Positions 45,198 to 53,511 of a stretch of DNA of 64,000 nucleotides are shown here, piece after piece. The notes below the pieces were generated by a model, which saw only the letters and a list, made by a program, of their open reading frames with translations, was not told the DNA's origin and ran no database searches. This stretch comes from Streptomyces sp. CB02980. Its GTDB lineage: Bacteria; Actinomycetota; Actinomycetes; Streptomycetales; Streptomycetaceae. Each line of letters begins with the position of its first letter. Position 1 is the stretch's first letter. Both the position numbers and the translations under genes were made by a program. The stretch covers positions 240,648-304,647 of the forward strand of contig NZ_JACSCH020000005.1 in assembly GCF_014451325.2 (NCBI RefSeq), written 5' to 3'.

Positions 45198-46220
45198 ATG
45201 AGTTCCGCCCCGCCGCCAGGCCTCGACCCCGAGCAGCTGCGCCGCTTCCTCGACCGCGAGCGCCCCGGCCTGGTGTCCGGCCCCCTCGAAGCCCGGCTGA
45301 TCGAAGGCGGCCGGTCGAACCTGACGTACGTCGTCACCGACGGCACCGGCCGCTGGGTCGTCCGCCGGCCGCCGCTCGGCCACGTCCTCGCCACCGCCCA
45401 CGACATGCGGCGCGAGCACCGGGTCATCAGCGCCCTGCACGCCACGGACGTGCCCGTGCCGGAGACGCTGCTGCTCTGCGAGGACGACTCCGTGCTCGGG
45501 GCGCCGTTCTACGTCATGGAGTTCGTCGACGGGACGCCGTACCGCTCGGCGGCGGAGCTCGCCCCGCTCGGCCCCGAGCGCACCCGCGCCGCCGTCCTCG
45601 GCCTGGTCGACACCCTCGTCGATCTGCACGCCGTGGACCCGGCCGCCGTCGGGCTCGCCGACTTCGGGCGCCCCGAGGGCTTCCTCGACCGGCAGCTGCG
45701 CCGCTGGGGCAAGCAGCTCGACGCCTCGCGCGGCCGTGAACTTCCCGGGATCGACGAGCTGCACGCCGCCCTCGGCCGCGCACTGCCCGTCTCGGCGGCG
45801 CCCACCGTGATCCACGGCGACTACCGGCTCGACAACGTCCTCATCGACGGGGACGACCGCATCCGGGCCGTCCTCGACTGGGAGATGTCGACCCTCGGCG
45901 ACCCGCTGACCGACCTCGGTCTGCTCGTCATGTACAGCACGCCGCTCGACCTGCCCGACTCCCCCATCTCCACCACCGCCACGGCCCCCGGGCATCCGAC
46001 CGCCGCCGAACTGGTCGAGCGCTACGCCGCCCGCTCGGGCCGCGACACCTCAGCCCTCGCCTGGTACACCGCCTTCGCCTGGTTCAAGCTCGCCGTGATC
46101 CTGGAGGGCATCCACTACCGCTGGACCCTCGGGCAGACGGTCGGCGCGGGCTTCGACCGCATCGGCGAACTCGTCCCCGTCTTCATCGAGCACGGCCTGA
46201 CCACCCTCCAGGAGGGCTGA
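45198..46220 (+). CDS. Phosphotransferase family protein (APH fold, ACAD10-N-like)
   Basis: A 340-residue protein kinase-like phosphotransferase. The nucleotide loop region is LIEGGRSNLTYVV, and the catalytic loop is VIHGDYRLDNVLI with the metal motif LDWEMSTLGDPLTDLG. Such proteins next to acyl-CoA dehydrogenases resemble the N-terminal part of eukaryotic ACAD10/11, which phosphorylates 4-hydroxyacyl-CoA. That role is likely here, since the acyl-CoA dehydrogenase gene starts seven bases after the stop. It is not expected to be an antibiotic-resistance gene. A TetR-type palindrome precedes it. Confidence 0.88.
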   Translation: MSSAPPPGLDPEQLRRFLDRERPGLVSGPLEARLIEGGRSNLTYVVTDGTGRWVVRRPPLGHVLATAHDMRREHRVISALHATDVPVPETLLLCEDDSVLGAPFYVMEFVDGTPYRSAAELAPLGPERTRAAVLGLVDTLVDLHAVDPAAVGLADFGRPEGFLDRQLRRWGKQLDASRGRELPGIDELHAALGRALPVSAAPTVIHGDYRLDNVLIDGDDRIRAVLDWEMSTLGDPLTDLGLLVMYSTPLDLPDSPISTTATAPGHPTAAELVERYAARSGRDTSALAWYTAFAWFKLAVILEGIHYRWTLGQTVGAGFDRIGELVPVFIEHGLTTLQEG

Positions 46221-46226
46221 ACCGCC

Positions 46227-47441
46227 ATGGACTTCGCCTACGACGCACGCACCGAGGAACTCCGCGAGAAGCTCCTCGCCTTCATGGACGAGCACGTGTA
46301 CCCGGCCGAGCGGACGGCCGAGGAGCAGCGCGCCCTGCTCGCCTCTCCGTGGGACTCCCCGCCGGTCGTCGAGGAGCTGAAGGCCGAGGCCAAGCGGCAG
46401 GGCCTCTGGAACCTCTTCCTGCCGGACGCGGAGTACGGTGCCGGGCTGACGAACCTCCAGTACGCGCCGCTCGCCGAGATCACCGGCCGCAGCCCGCAGC
46501 TGGCCCCGACCGCCCTCAACTGCGCCGCCCCGGACACCGGGAACATGGAGCTGCTCGCCCAGTTCGGCGACGAGGCGCAGAAGAAGCAGTGGCTGGAGCC
46601 GCTGCTCGCGGGCGAGATCCGCTCGGCCTTCGCGATGACGGAGCCCGAGGTCGCCTCCTCCGACGCCACCAACATCGAGACCCGGATCCGCCGGGACGGC
46701 GACGAGTACGTCGTCACCGGACGCAAGTGGTACATCTCCGGGGCCATGAACCCCGACTGCAAGATCTTCATCGTGATGGGCAAGACCGACCCCGACGGCG
46801 CCGACCCGCGCCGCCAGCAGTCGATGATCCTCGTGCCCCGCGACACCCCCGGCGTCGAGGTGCGGCGCGCGATGCAGGTGTACGGCTACGAGGACCACTC
46901 CCACGGCGGGCACGCCGAGGTGGTCTTCGACGACGTCCGCGTCCCCGCCTCGCACCTCATCGGCGAGGAGGGCGGCGGCTTCGCCATCGCGCAGGCCCGG
47001 CTCGGCCCCGGCCGCATCCACCACTGCATGCGGCTCATCGGCATGGCCGAGCGGGCCGTCGAGCTGATGTGCCGCCGGGCGGTCTCCCGTACCGCCTTCG
47101 GCAAGACGCTCGCCCAGCAGGGCGTCGTGCAGAACTGGATCGCGGACGCCCGGGTGCAGATCGAGCAGCTGCGGCTCCTCGTCCTCAAGACGGCCTGGCT
47201 CATGGACACCGTCGGCAACCGGGGCGCGCACACCGAGATCCAGGCCATCAAGATCGCGACCCCGCGCGCGGTGGTCGACATCATCGACAAGGCCGTGCAG
47301 GCGCACGGGGCGGGCGGGGTCTCGCAGGACTTCCCGCTGGCCGAACTGTGGGCGGCGGCGCGGACGCTGAAGCTCGCGGACGGTCCGGACGAGGTGCACC
47401 AGCGGTCGCTGGCGCGCCGGGAGCTGAAGAAGTACCTGTAG
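46227..47441 (+). CDS. Acyl-CoA dehydrogenase (ACAD10/11-like)
   Basis: A 404-residue flavoprotein that introduces a double bond into acyl-CoA or, with its partner kinase, processes 4-hydroxyacyl substrates. Motifs include [53 protein letters not shown] and [19 protein letters not shown]. The catalytic-side segment is [19 protein letters not shown]. It follows the APH gene after six noncoding bases and should be in the same transcript under the ATACCGACTGGT operator. It ends 15 bases before the convergent caspase-STAND gene stop. Confidence 0.92.
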   Translation: MDFAYDARTEELREKLLAFMDEHVYPAERTAEEQRALLASPWDSPPVVEELKAEAKRQGLWNLFLPDAEYGAGLTNLQYAPLAEITGRSPQLAPTALNCAAPDTGNMELLAQFGDEAQKKQWLEPLLAGEIRSAFAMTEPEVASSDATNIETRIRRDGDEYVVTGRKWYISGAMNPDCKIFIVMGKTDPDGADPRRQQSMILVPRDTPGVEVRRAMQVYGYEDHSHGGHAEVVFDDVRVPASHLIGEEGGGFAIAQARLGPGRIHHCMRLIGMAERAVELMCRRAVSRTAFGKTLAQQGVVQNWIADARVQIEQLRLLVLKTAWLMDTVGNRGAHTEIQAIKIATPRAVVDIIDKAVQAHGAGGVSQDFPLAELWAAARTLKLADGPDEVHQRSLARRELKKYL

Positions 47442-47456
47442 CCGGCCCGGGCATCC

Positions 47457-50400
47457 TCAGCCCAGACGCAGGCAGAGGATGCCCGTCGCCGTGTGGACGC
47501 ACAGCCGTTCGTCGTCGATCCAGTCCATGCCCAGGATCTCCCCGCCCACGTGGATCCGGTGCAGGACCTCCGTGGTGTCGGCGGCGAACAGCGTCAGCAC
47601 GCCGTCGGCACCGGCGGTCAGCACCGTGGGGCGGCCGTTCCTCGTCTGCAGCCGGAGCGCGGTGACGCGGACCCGGTCGGGGCGCGGGACGATGTCCGGC
47701 TCTCCGGGAGACACCCCGAACGAGGCGGGGAAGCGGGTGCGGACGGCGAGTTCGCCGTCGCGGGTGACGTACCCGAGGGCGGGGCCCTGCGGCCATCGGC
47801 CCAGGTCGTGGACGAAGTCCACTGAAGGCAGCCGCATGGTGAACCGGACGGTGTCGTCCGGCACCGAGCGCACCGTCAGGTAGGGCTGGGGCGGCGGTGA
47901 CTCCTCACTGCCGCCCGCACTCTCGCTCCGATATCCGACGGCGACGGCGAAGACGCGTGCGCCGTCCGGCACGAGCCGCACCGATCGCACGTCGTACAGC
48001 GCGACCTGTAGGAGGCCCTTCACCCGGCCGTCGACCGTGTACAAGGCGAACTGGCGTTCGACGAAGTCGTATTGGCCGATGAAGGCGACCATGCGGGGCT
48101 CGCCACCGCCCGGTACGGAGAAGGCCTCGGCCAGTCCGTGGGTCGGGGGGAAGCAGGTCGGCGGCCCGCTCGTCCAGGTCCTGACCCCGACCGGTTTCTG
48201 GTTCCGCTTCTTCTTCGCGAGCCGGTCCCGGAGGAGGACCGGGGCACCCGGGTGGGCGTCGACGGCCGGCCCGTCGTCCCGATCCGCCATGCGGTCCAGT
48301 ACAGTGCCGCTCGCCCCGTCCAGGAGGCGGGTGCCGTCGGCGTCCTGGACCACCACGACGGGCCGGCCGGAGCTCAGCCCGACCCGGACGGTCGTCTCGG
48401 GATCGTCCGGGTTCTCGCCGTCCTCGGGCGGCGGCCCGAGGTGCCAGACCTTGGCGGCCCAGGCGTCGGAGCCCAGGGAGACCAGCCGGACCCCGTCCGG
48501 GCCGTGGCCGGCCGCGAGAAGGCGGGACGTGGGCGCGTCGGTGCGGGTCCGGCCGAGGACGGCGCCGTCGGCGCCCCGGGCGGTCACCGCGTACGCGGTC
48601 GCCGAGAGGCACATCGGCCCGGCACCGGCCTCCGGTCCGGACGCCGGCCCCGCACCGGGGGCGATCAGCAGGGGGACGCCGTAACGGCGTCCGGACCACT
48701 CGACGACCCGAAGACCGCCGGACCGGACGGTGGTCCGGGTTCCGAACGATGACCCCCGGGTGGCCACGGCGGCCGCGCCCCGGTGGAGTGCGAGAGCATC
48801 GACGTACCGGCCCCGCAGGGTACGGTGCCGCTCCCACTCGACGGTAAAAGTGCCTGCGGGCGCGTCGGCGAGGTCCCAGACCGTGAGACGCGCCTTGCGT
48901 ATCCGGTTGGTCCACCGGTGCACACGGGTCACGGCCACCCGGAGCCGCCCCTCGTGTTCCGCCACGGCCAGACGGTCACCGTCGAAGGGACGCCACAGGA
49001 GCGCCCGACGGCGGCCGGCGCGCAGGGTGAGCGGCGGGCGCTCCCCCGACGCGGTCGCGAGCGTGACCTTGCCGTCCCGGTCGAGGGTTGCCACCAGGCA
49101 CTCCCCGCCGATGTCGGTCACCGCGTGGTCCACCGTCCGGGGTGGCACGGGCACGGCGCCGATGAGATCCCGGCTCTCCACGTCCCACACCCAGATCCGT
49201 TCGTCGGTCCTGAGGGCGGCCCAGGGCCGGGTGGCACAGCCGTGGACGGCGGTGATCAGGCCCAGTTCGGTGGGGAGTTCGGCGAGGAGTTCGCCGCCCT
49301 CGGTGTCCCAGGCCCGTACGGTTCCCCCGCGCTCGGCGGTCACCAAAGCGGGGCGGCCGTGCACGGGGACGACGGTGGCGCCGTGCACGCCGCCCGCGAA
49401 GGTGCCGAGGGTGGTGTACGGCACGGGTGTCACCTCCGCCCATGCGGTGTCCCAGGACAGCAGGGGGTAGCGGAGCCGGATGGCCCCGGCCAGTTCCTCC
49501 GCGCCGGACTGGAAGGCCGAGAGGCGCAGTTGGGCGGCGCGGGTGGCGGGCTCGGTGGAGGCGTGCAGCAGGGCGGCGCAGTGCCCGACGGCCCGCGCGG
49601 CGGCGCGGGCCCGTTCGGTTCCGGCGCGGTTCAGGACCCGCTGGAGCGCGGAGACCGGGGCGGTGAGCAGGTACTCGGCGTCGAGGGCCAGTGTGTCGAG
49701 CAGCTCCGTCCCCTCGGCGTGCTCGGCGAGATGGCGGCGGACGTACGGGGGTGCGGCGGCCCAGTCGGGGCCGTCCGGGCCCGCCGGGACCAGTACGGCG
49801 AGCGCGTGGGCGACGCGGCTCCGGGCGCACGGGTCGAGCGTGCCGCGCAGCGCGTCGGCGTACGCCTGGTGGTACAGCCGGTAGACCGCGCGCCCGTCGG
49901 CGTCGAGCTCCTCGACGAGGTGCTCGCCGGCGGCGCCGATCAGCCAGGCGATGTCCTCCCAGACGAAGGCGGGGCCGGCCGGCTCCGCCGTGCAGGCTCC
50001 GGCGATCGCGCACCACACGCCGTCCGGGGGGAGGCCGGGGCCCTCGGCGAGGGCGAGGGCGGCGAGCAGGGGGAGACCGCGGGCGTGGTCGGCGCCGAGC
50101 TGGTGGCGCAGCACCCGCAGGAAGGTGACGCCGGGGGTCTCGCCGACCTCGGGCACGCGCGCGTGCCAGCCGGGTTCGGAGGTGTCGACGGGCCGAGCAG
50201 CGCGGCCGAGGTGGCGGGCGGCGATACGGGCCGAGAGGAAGCTTCCGCGGGCCTTGGCGGCTATCTCGCGGGCGACGGTCTCGGCGGCCTCGTCGTCGTA
50301 CGGGCCGCGGCTGCCGGGCCCGTCGGGTGCCTGGAGCAGGCGGCGGGCGTAGGCGGCGACGTCGTCGGCGCTGCTCGCCCGGGAGTCGTCGAGGTCGAGG

Positions 50401-51809
50401 ACGGCGGGTTCGCCGCAGAAGGCGTCGACGACGTGGGGGCGCGTGCCGACGAGGAGGCGGACGCAGGGGACGCGGAGCAGGGGGCACAGCAGGTCCGCCG
50501 CGATCCGGCGGGCCTCGGTGTCGTCGCCGTGGGCCTCGCCGGCCTCGTCGAGGGCGTCGATGATCAGGTGGAGCGGGGTCCGCCGGCCGACGAGGGCCCC
50601 GAGGAGGGCCTGCGGGGTGTCGGCGGTGACCCCGGCGGCGTCGGCCACGGCGGCGACCAGGTCTTCGAGGAAGCGGTGCCGGGCGTGGACGGCGGTGAGG
50701 GCCGGGGCGTCCGCCGTGCGGCCGTCCGAGCGGAGGAGCAGTCTGCCGAGGAGGGCGGACTTGCCGACGCCGGGGCCTCCGGTGACGAGCAGTCCCCGGC
50801 CCCAGGCGCGGTCGCCGTGGGCCAGCCAGTGGTCCATCCGGTCGAGTTCGGCGGTGCGGCCGACGAAGTACGAGCCGCCGCGACCGGACACGGTGTGTTC
50901 GAAGCCCTGTCCGCGCGGGGCGAAGTGGTTCTCCAGGTCGGCGCGACGGCGAAGGCCCTCGGGGCCGGTGCGGCCGAGCCGGGCGGCGAGTTCGGCGACG
51001 TCGCCCTCGTCGTGGCGTGCCTCGGGGCGGTAGCCGGTGTTCTCGAAGGAGAAGAAGGCGTAGCCCTCGGTCTCCACGTGGGCGCGGGCGGTCTGGCGTA
51101 TCCCGGCGCTGCGGTAGACGTCGTTGACGGTGTCGACGACCTGTTCGACGGAGAGGTACTGCTGCTTGAGGGAGAGGGAGAGCCGGGCGAGGGCGGTCTC
51201 GAGGGCGGCGGCGAAGACCATCGGGGAGGCGGGTTCGCCGGCGCGGGCGACGGCGATCACGGCGAAGTCGGTCAGTCGCCGCCCGCCGGCGCGGCCGGCG
51301 CCGCGGGTGTCGGCGGCGCCCTGCCGGAGTGCGGCGCGCAGCTGTTCGGCGGCGGCCGCCGCGTCGGTGCCGCCCTGTCCGGCCCAGCAGGTGTCGATGA
51401 CGAGGAGGACGCGTTCGGCGCCGGACTCGAGGACGTAACGGGTGAGGTCCTCGGCGGCGAGCGCGGTGCCGGCGAGCCGGTCGGGGTGGCTGTCGGCGCA
51501 GAGCAGGTAGTGGCGGCCGGTGCCGTCGACGCCGTGCCCGGTCCAGTAGAGGACGACGGCGGTGCCGGAGCCGTCGGTCCGGTAGGCCCAGTCGAGAACG
51601 CGGTCGCGGGTGACGGCGAGGCCCTCGTCGGTGATCCGCTCGTCGACGCGGTAGCCGAGTCCGCCGAAGAGCCGGACGGCGGCGCGTAACTCCTCGGGCA
51701 TCAGGGGGAGTTCGGGTGCGTGCCGATAACTGCTCGTGCCCACGACGACGAGTCTGCGGTCGATGGCCGCCCGCTCGTCCGTCTCTTCCGCCCCGCCCGC
51801 CCCGTCCAC
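47457..51809 (-). CDS. Caspase-STAND-beta-propeller protein (candidate death effector/sensor)
   Basis: A 1450-residue multidomain protein. Residues about 18-255 are a caspase-like peptidase with His92 (YWTGHG) and Cys141 (VIDTCWAG). Residues about 310-560 are a STAND-type ATPase: GRTAELDRMDHWL, Walker A GGPGVGKS (344-351), Walker B LHLIIDALDEA (413-423). A helical region leads to a large beta-propeller-like C-terminus from about 800 with WD-like turns (GTVRAWDTEGGELL, RIWVWDVESRDLI). This resembles a metazoan inflammasome or apoptosome in one chain: sensor propeller, ATPase switch, protease effector. Codon 41 is TTA, so translation probably needs the bldA tRNA. GTG 51809 is the start, 25 bases after the TetR gene. 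Confidence 0.9.
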   Translation of the reverse strand: MDGAGGAEETDERAAIDRRLVVVGTSSYRHAPELPLMPEELRAAVRLFGGLGYRVDERITDEGLAVTRDRVLDWAYRTDGSGTAVVLYWTGHGVDGTGRHYLLCADSHPDRLAGTALAAEDLTRYVLESGAERVLLVIDTCWAGQGGTDAAAAAEQLRAALRQGAADTRGAGRAGGRRLTDFAVIAVARAGEPASPMVFAAALETALARLSLSLKQQYLSVEQVVDTVNDVYRSAGIRQTARAHVETEGYAFFSFENTGYRPEARHDEGDVAELAARLGRTGPEGLRRRADLENHFAPRGQGFEHTVSGRGGSYFVGRTAELDRMDHWLAHGDRAWGRGLLVTGGPGVGKSALLGRLLLRSDGRTADAPALTAVHARHRFLEDLVAAVADAAGVTADTPQALLGALVGRRTPLHLIIDALDEAGEAHGDDTEARRIAADLLCPLLRVPCVRLLVGTRPHVVDAFCGEPAVLDLDDSRASSADDVAAYARRLLQAPDGPGSRGPYDDEAAETVAREIAAKARGSFLSARIAARHLGRAARPVDTSEPGWHARVPEVGETPGVTFLRVLRHQLGADHARGLPLLAALALAEGPGLPPDGVWCAIAGACTAEPAGPAFVWEDIAWLIGAAGEHLVEELDADGRAVYRLYHQAYADALRGTLDPCARSRVAHALAVLVPAGPDGPDWAAAPPYVRRHLAEHAEGTELLDTLALDAEYLLTAPVSALQRVLNRAGTERARAAARAVGHCAALLHASTEPATRAAQLRLSAFQSGAEELAGAIRLRYPLLSWDTAWAEVTPVPYTTLGTFAGGVHGATVVPVHGRPALVTAERGGTVRAWDTEGGELLAELPTELGLITAVHGCATRPWAALRTDERIWVWDVESRDLIGAVPVPPRTVDHAVTDIGGECLVATLDRDGKVTLATASGERPPLTLRAGRRRALLWRPFDGDRLAVAEHEGRLRVAVTRVHRWTNRIRKARLTVWDLADAPAGTFTVEWERHRTLRGRYVDALALHRGAAAVATRGSSFGTRTTVRSGGLRVVEWSGRRYGVPLLIAPGAGPASGPEAGAGPMCLSATAYAVTARGADGAVLGRTRTDAPTSRLLAAGHGPDGVRLVSLGSDAWAAKVWHLGPPPEDGENPDDPETTVRVGLSSGRPVVVVQDADGTRLLDGASGTVLDRMADRDDGPAVDAHPGAPVLLRDRLAKKKRNQKPVGVRTWTSGPPTCFPPTHGLAEAFSVPGGGEPRMVAFIGQYDFVERQFALYTVDGRVKGLLQVALYDVRSVRLVPDGARVFAVAVGYRSESAGGSEESPPPQPYLTVRSVPDDTVRFTMRLPSVDFVHDLGRWPQGPALGYVTRDGELAVRTRFPASFGVSPGEPDIVPRPDRVRVTALRLQTRNGRPTVLTAGADGVLTLFAADTTEVLHRIHVGGEILGMDWIDDERLCVHTATGILCLRLG
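51687..51689 (-). other. TTA leucine codon 41 in the caspase-STAND gene
   Basis: Reading from GTG 51809, codon 41 is TTA in the context Pro-Glu-Glu-Leu-Arg. In Streptomyces, TTA is read only by the bldA tRNA, which matures late, so genes with TTA tend to be development-linked. I did not find another in-frame TTA in a quick scan of the window. Confidence 0.85.
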
Positions 51810-51834
51810 GGGCCAGTTATACCCGAAGGGGCCG

Positions 51835-52428
51835 TCAGGGCCGCAGGGCCCGGAGCAGCAGGTCGGCGAGGTGGCCGGCGACCTGCTCGGGGGTGAGCGG
51901 GCCGTCCGGGCGGTACCAGGTGGAAAGGTGGTGCACCGAGCCGAAGTGGTAGTCGACGACCAGGTCGGCGGGGGTCGCCGAGGAGAACACCCCGGTCCGC
52001 TGCCCCTCCTCGATCAGGGCGCGGAACCGCTCGTGGTAGCGCCGCCGCTCCGACCTGACCTGCTTGTTCTTCTCCGGGCTGAGGTGGTGCATGGAGCGGA
52101 AGAAGATGGCGGCGTCGTCGAGGTTCTCGATGGTAGTGACGACGACGTCGGCGGCGGCGTCGCGCAGCCGGTCCCCGATGGGCGCGTCGGCGTCCGCGAA
52201 GGCGTCGAGGCGCTCCTGCTGGAGGCGCAGGACGCGGGAGTAGACCTCCTGGAGGAGGTCCTCCTTGGAGCCGAAGTAGTGGTAGAGCGCGCCCTTGGTG
52301 ACCCCGGCGGCCTCGACGATCTCCTGGACGGAGGTGCGGTCGTACCCCTGCTCCGCGAAGAGCCGGGTGGCGGCGGCGAGGAGCCTCTGGGGGACGGGTG
52401 CGCCGCTCCCGTCCGTCGTCCTGGCCAT
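51835..52428 (-). CDS. TetR-family regulator (candidate ATACCGACTGGT-binding)
   Basis: A 197-residue repressor with the helix-turn-helix LLAAATRLFAEQGYDRTSVQEIVEAAGVTKGALYHYFGSKEDLLQEV (about 15-60) and a C-terminal ligand domain similar to TetR proteins of lipid or steroid metabolism. It lies 95 bases downstream of the SDR gene on the same strand. The shared palindrome at 45144 and 53382 is a likely target, since it controls SDR and acyl-CoA dehydrogenase genes around it. The caspase-STAND gene starts 25 bases downstream and may share its transcript. Confidence 0.88.
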   Translation of the reverse strand: MARTTDGSGAPVPQRLLAAATRLFAEQGYDRTSVQEIVEAAGVTKGALYHYFGSKEDLLQEVYSRVLRLQQERLDAFADADAPIGDRLRDAAADVVVTTIENLDDAAIFFRSMHHLSPEKNKQVRSERRRYHERFRALIEEGQRTGVFSSATPADLVVDYHFGSVHHLSTWYRPDGPLTPEQVAGHLADLLLRALRP

Positions 52429-52477
52429 GCTCCGCCGCCTTCCTTGGTGGTCGTTCTCGATGATGATTTTCGGTCAG

Positions 52478-52491
52478 GGGAACGCGTTCCC
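52478..52491. promoter_or_regulatory. Perfect 14-bp palindrome upstream of TetR gene
   Basis: GGGAACGCGTTCCC lies 50 bases upstream of the 51835-52428 TetR start. It is a plausible autoregulatory operator, different from the ATACCGACTGGT motif. Confidence 0.5.
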
Positions 52492-52523
52492 GCCGGTAGA
52501 TCTTCGCATCCGATCGGGCCCGG

Positions 52524-53300
52524 CTAGCGCGTGCCCGTCTCCCAGGTCTGCTGAACGTGGTTCATGGTGCCGAGCCAGCGCTCCGGGTCGGTGGCCCGGT
52601 TGCGGTAGTAACCGGCCACCTCGGGGTGCGGCAGGACGAGGAAGCGGTCGGCGGAGATCGCGTCGAGGAGGGCGTCGGCGACGTCCTCGGGCTCGATGGC
52701 GGTCGGGGCGAGGACGAGGTCGCCTGCCGTTCCGGCGGCCGTGAGCATGTCCGTACGGACGCCCTGCGGGCAGATGGCATGGACGGCGAGGCCGCGGTGC
52801 CGGTAGGTGAGGGAGAGCCACTCGGCGAAGGCGTACGCGCCGTGCTTGGAGACGCTGTACGGCGCCGCGCCGATCATGGTGAGCAGTCCGGCGGCGGAGA
52901 CCGTGGAGACGAAGCGGCCGCTGCCGCGCTCCAGCCAGTCGGGGAGCAGGGCGCGGGCCGCACGGACGTGGGCCATGACGTTGACGTCCCAGGCGGCGGC
53001 CCAGACGTCCTCGTCGGCGAAGGCGTCGCCGGGCGAGGAGAGGCCGGCGTTGGCGCACCAGATGTCGACGGTGCCGCCGAGGGCCTCGCGGGCCCGGTCG
53101 ACGACGGCGGAGGCGTCTCCGGGGACGGCGAAGGCGCCGATCTCCTCGGCGACCGCCTTGGTGCGGACGGGGTCGAGGTCGTTGACGACGACCCGGGCCC
53201 CCTCGGCCGCGAACCGGCGCGCGAGGGCGGCACCGATCCCGCCGCCCGCTCCCGTGACGACGACTCCGGCGCCCTGGACCTGGTTCGTGCCCTCGCTCAT
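52524..53300 (-). CDS. SDR family oxidoreductase
   Basis: A 258-residue short-chain dehydrogenase. The cofactor motif is VVVTGAGGGIGAALARRF (about 13-30), NDLD after strand 2 suggests NAD, and ANAG is present in WCANAGLSS. The catalytic Ser lies in STVSAAG and the Tyr/Lys in YSVSK. The substrate is unknown, but the shared operator with an acyl-CoA dehydrogenase operon points to lipid or steroid metabolism. ATG 53300 is the start. The upstream 211-bp region holds the operator and a repeat array. Confidence 0.9.
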   Translation of the reverse strand: MSEGTNQVQGAGVVVTGAGGGIGAALARRFAAEGARVVVNDLDPVRTKAVAEEIGAFAVPGDASAVVDRAREALGGTVDIWCANAGLSSPGDAFADEDVWAAAWDVNVMAHVRAARALLPDWLERGSGRFVSTVSAAGLLTMIGAAPYSVSKHGAYAFAEWLSLTYRHRGLAVHAICPQGVRTDMLTAAGTAGDLVLAPTAIEPEDVADALLDAISADRFLVLPHPEVAGYYRNRATDPERWLGTMNHVQQTWETGTR

Positions 53301-53320
53301 GGACCCACCTCTCCGCTCGA

Positions 53321-53370
53321 CGGCCTGTGCCGACCTGTGACGACCCGTGATGACCTGTGCTGCCGTGTGA
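53321..53370. repeat. Five imperfect 10-bp repeats (consensus YGRCCTGTGM)
   Basis: CGGCCTGTGC, CGACCTGTGA, CGACCCGTGA, TGACCTGTGC and TGCCGTGTGA are in exact 10-base register between the SDR start and its operator. The period equals one helical turn, so it may form a protein-binding face or be a decayed duplication. Confidence 0.65.
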
Positions 53371-53381
53371 GACGCGGACAG

Positions 53382-53397
53382 ACTAACCAGTCGGTAT
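53382..53397. promoter_or_regulatory. TetR-type operator upstream of SDR gene
   Basis: ACTAACCAGTCGGTAT; the reverse complement starts ATACCGACTGGT, identical over 12 bases and matching 14 of 16 with the site at 45144-45159. It lies 81 bases before the SDR start and 114 before the divergent namZ-like gene. Confidence 0.65.
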
Positions 53398-53511
53398 GGA
53401 AAGACGGAAGAGTGTCGGCCGCTTGCCTCGTTCCCGTGGGCGGTCAGGACCGCTAGCGTGCGTGCCCATGTCACGCGCCCCGGCCGGGGACGGCGATCGA
53501 GGAGGTTTCGC

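Noticed and set aside
45198..46220. Aminoglycoside resistance phosphotransferase
   Set aside because: The APH fold is shared with ACAD10-like kinases, and the gene is in an operon with an acyl-CoA dehydrogenase, not a resistance or biosynthesis setting.
48783..51689. Plus-strand 968-codon open frame opposite the caspase-STAND gene
   Set aside because: Low-complexity Gly/Ala/Val antisense shadow; the minus frame carries caspase and Walker motifs.
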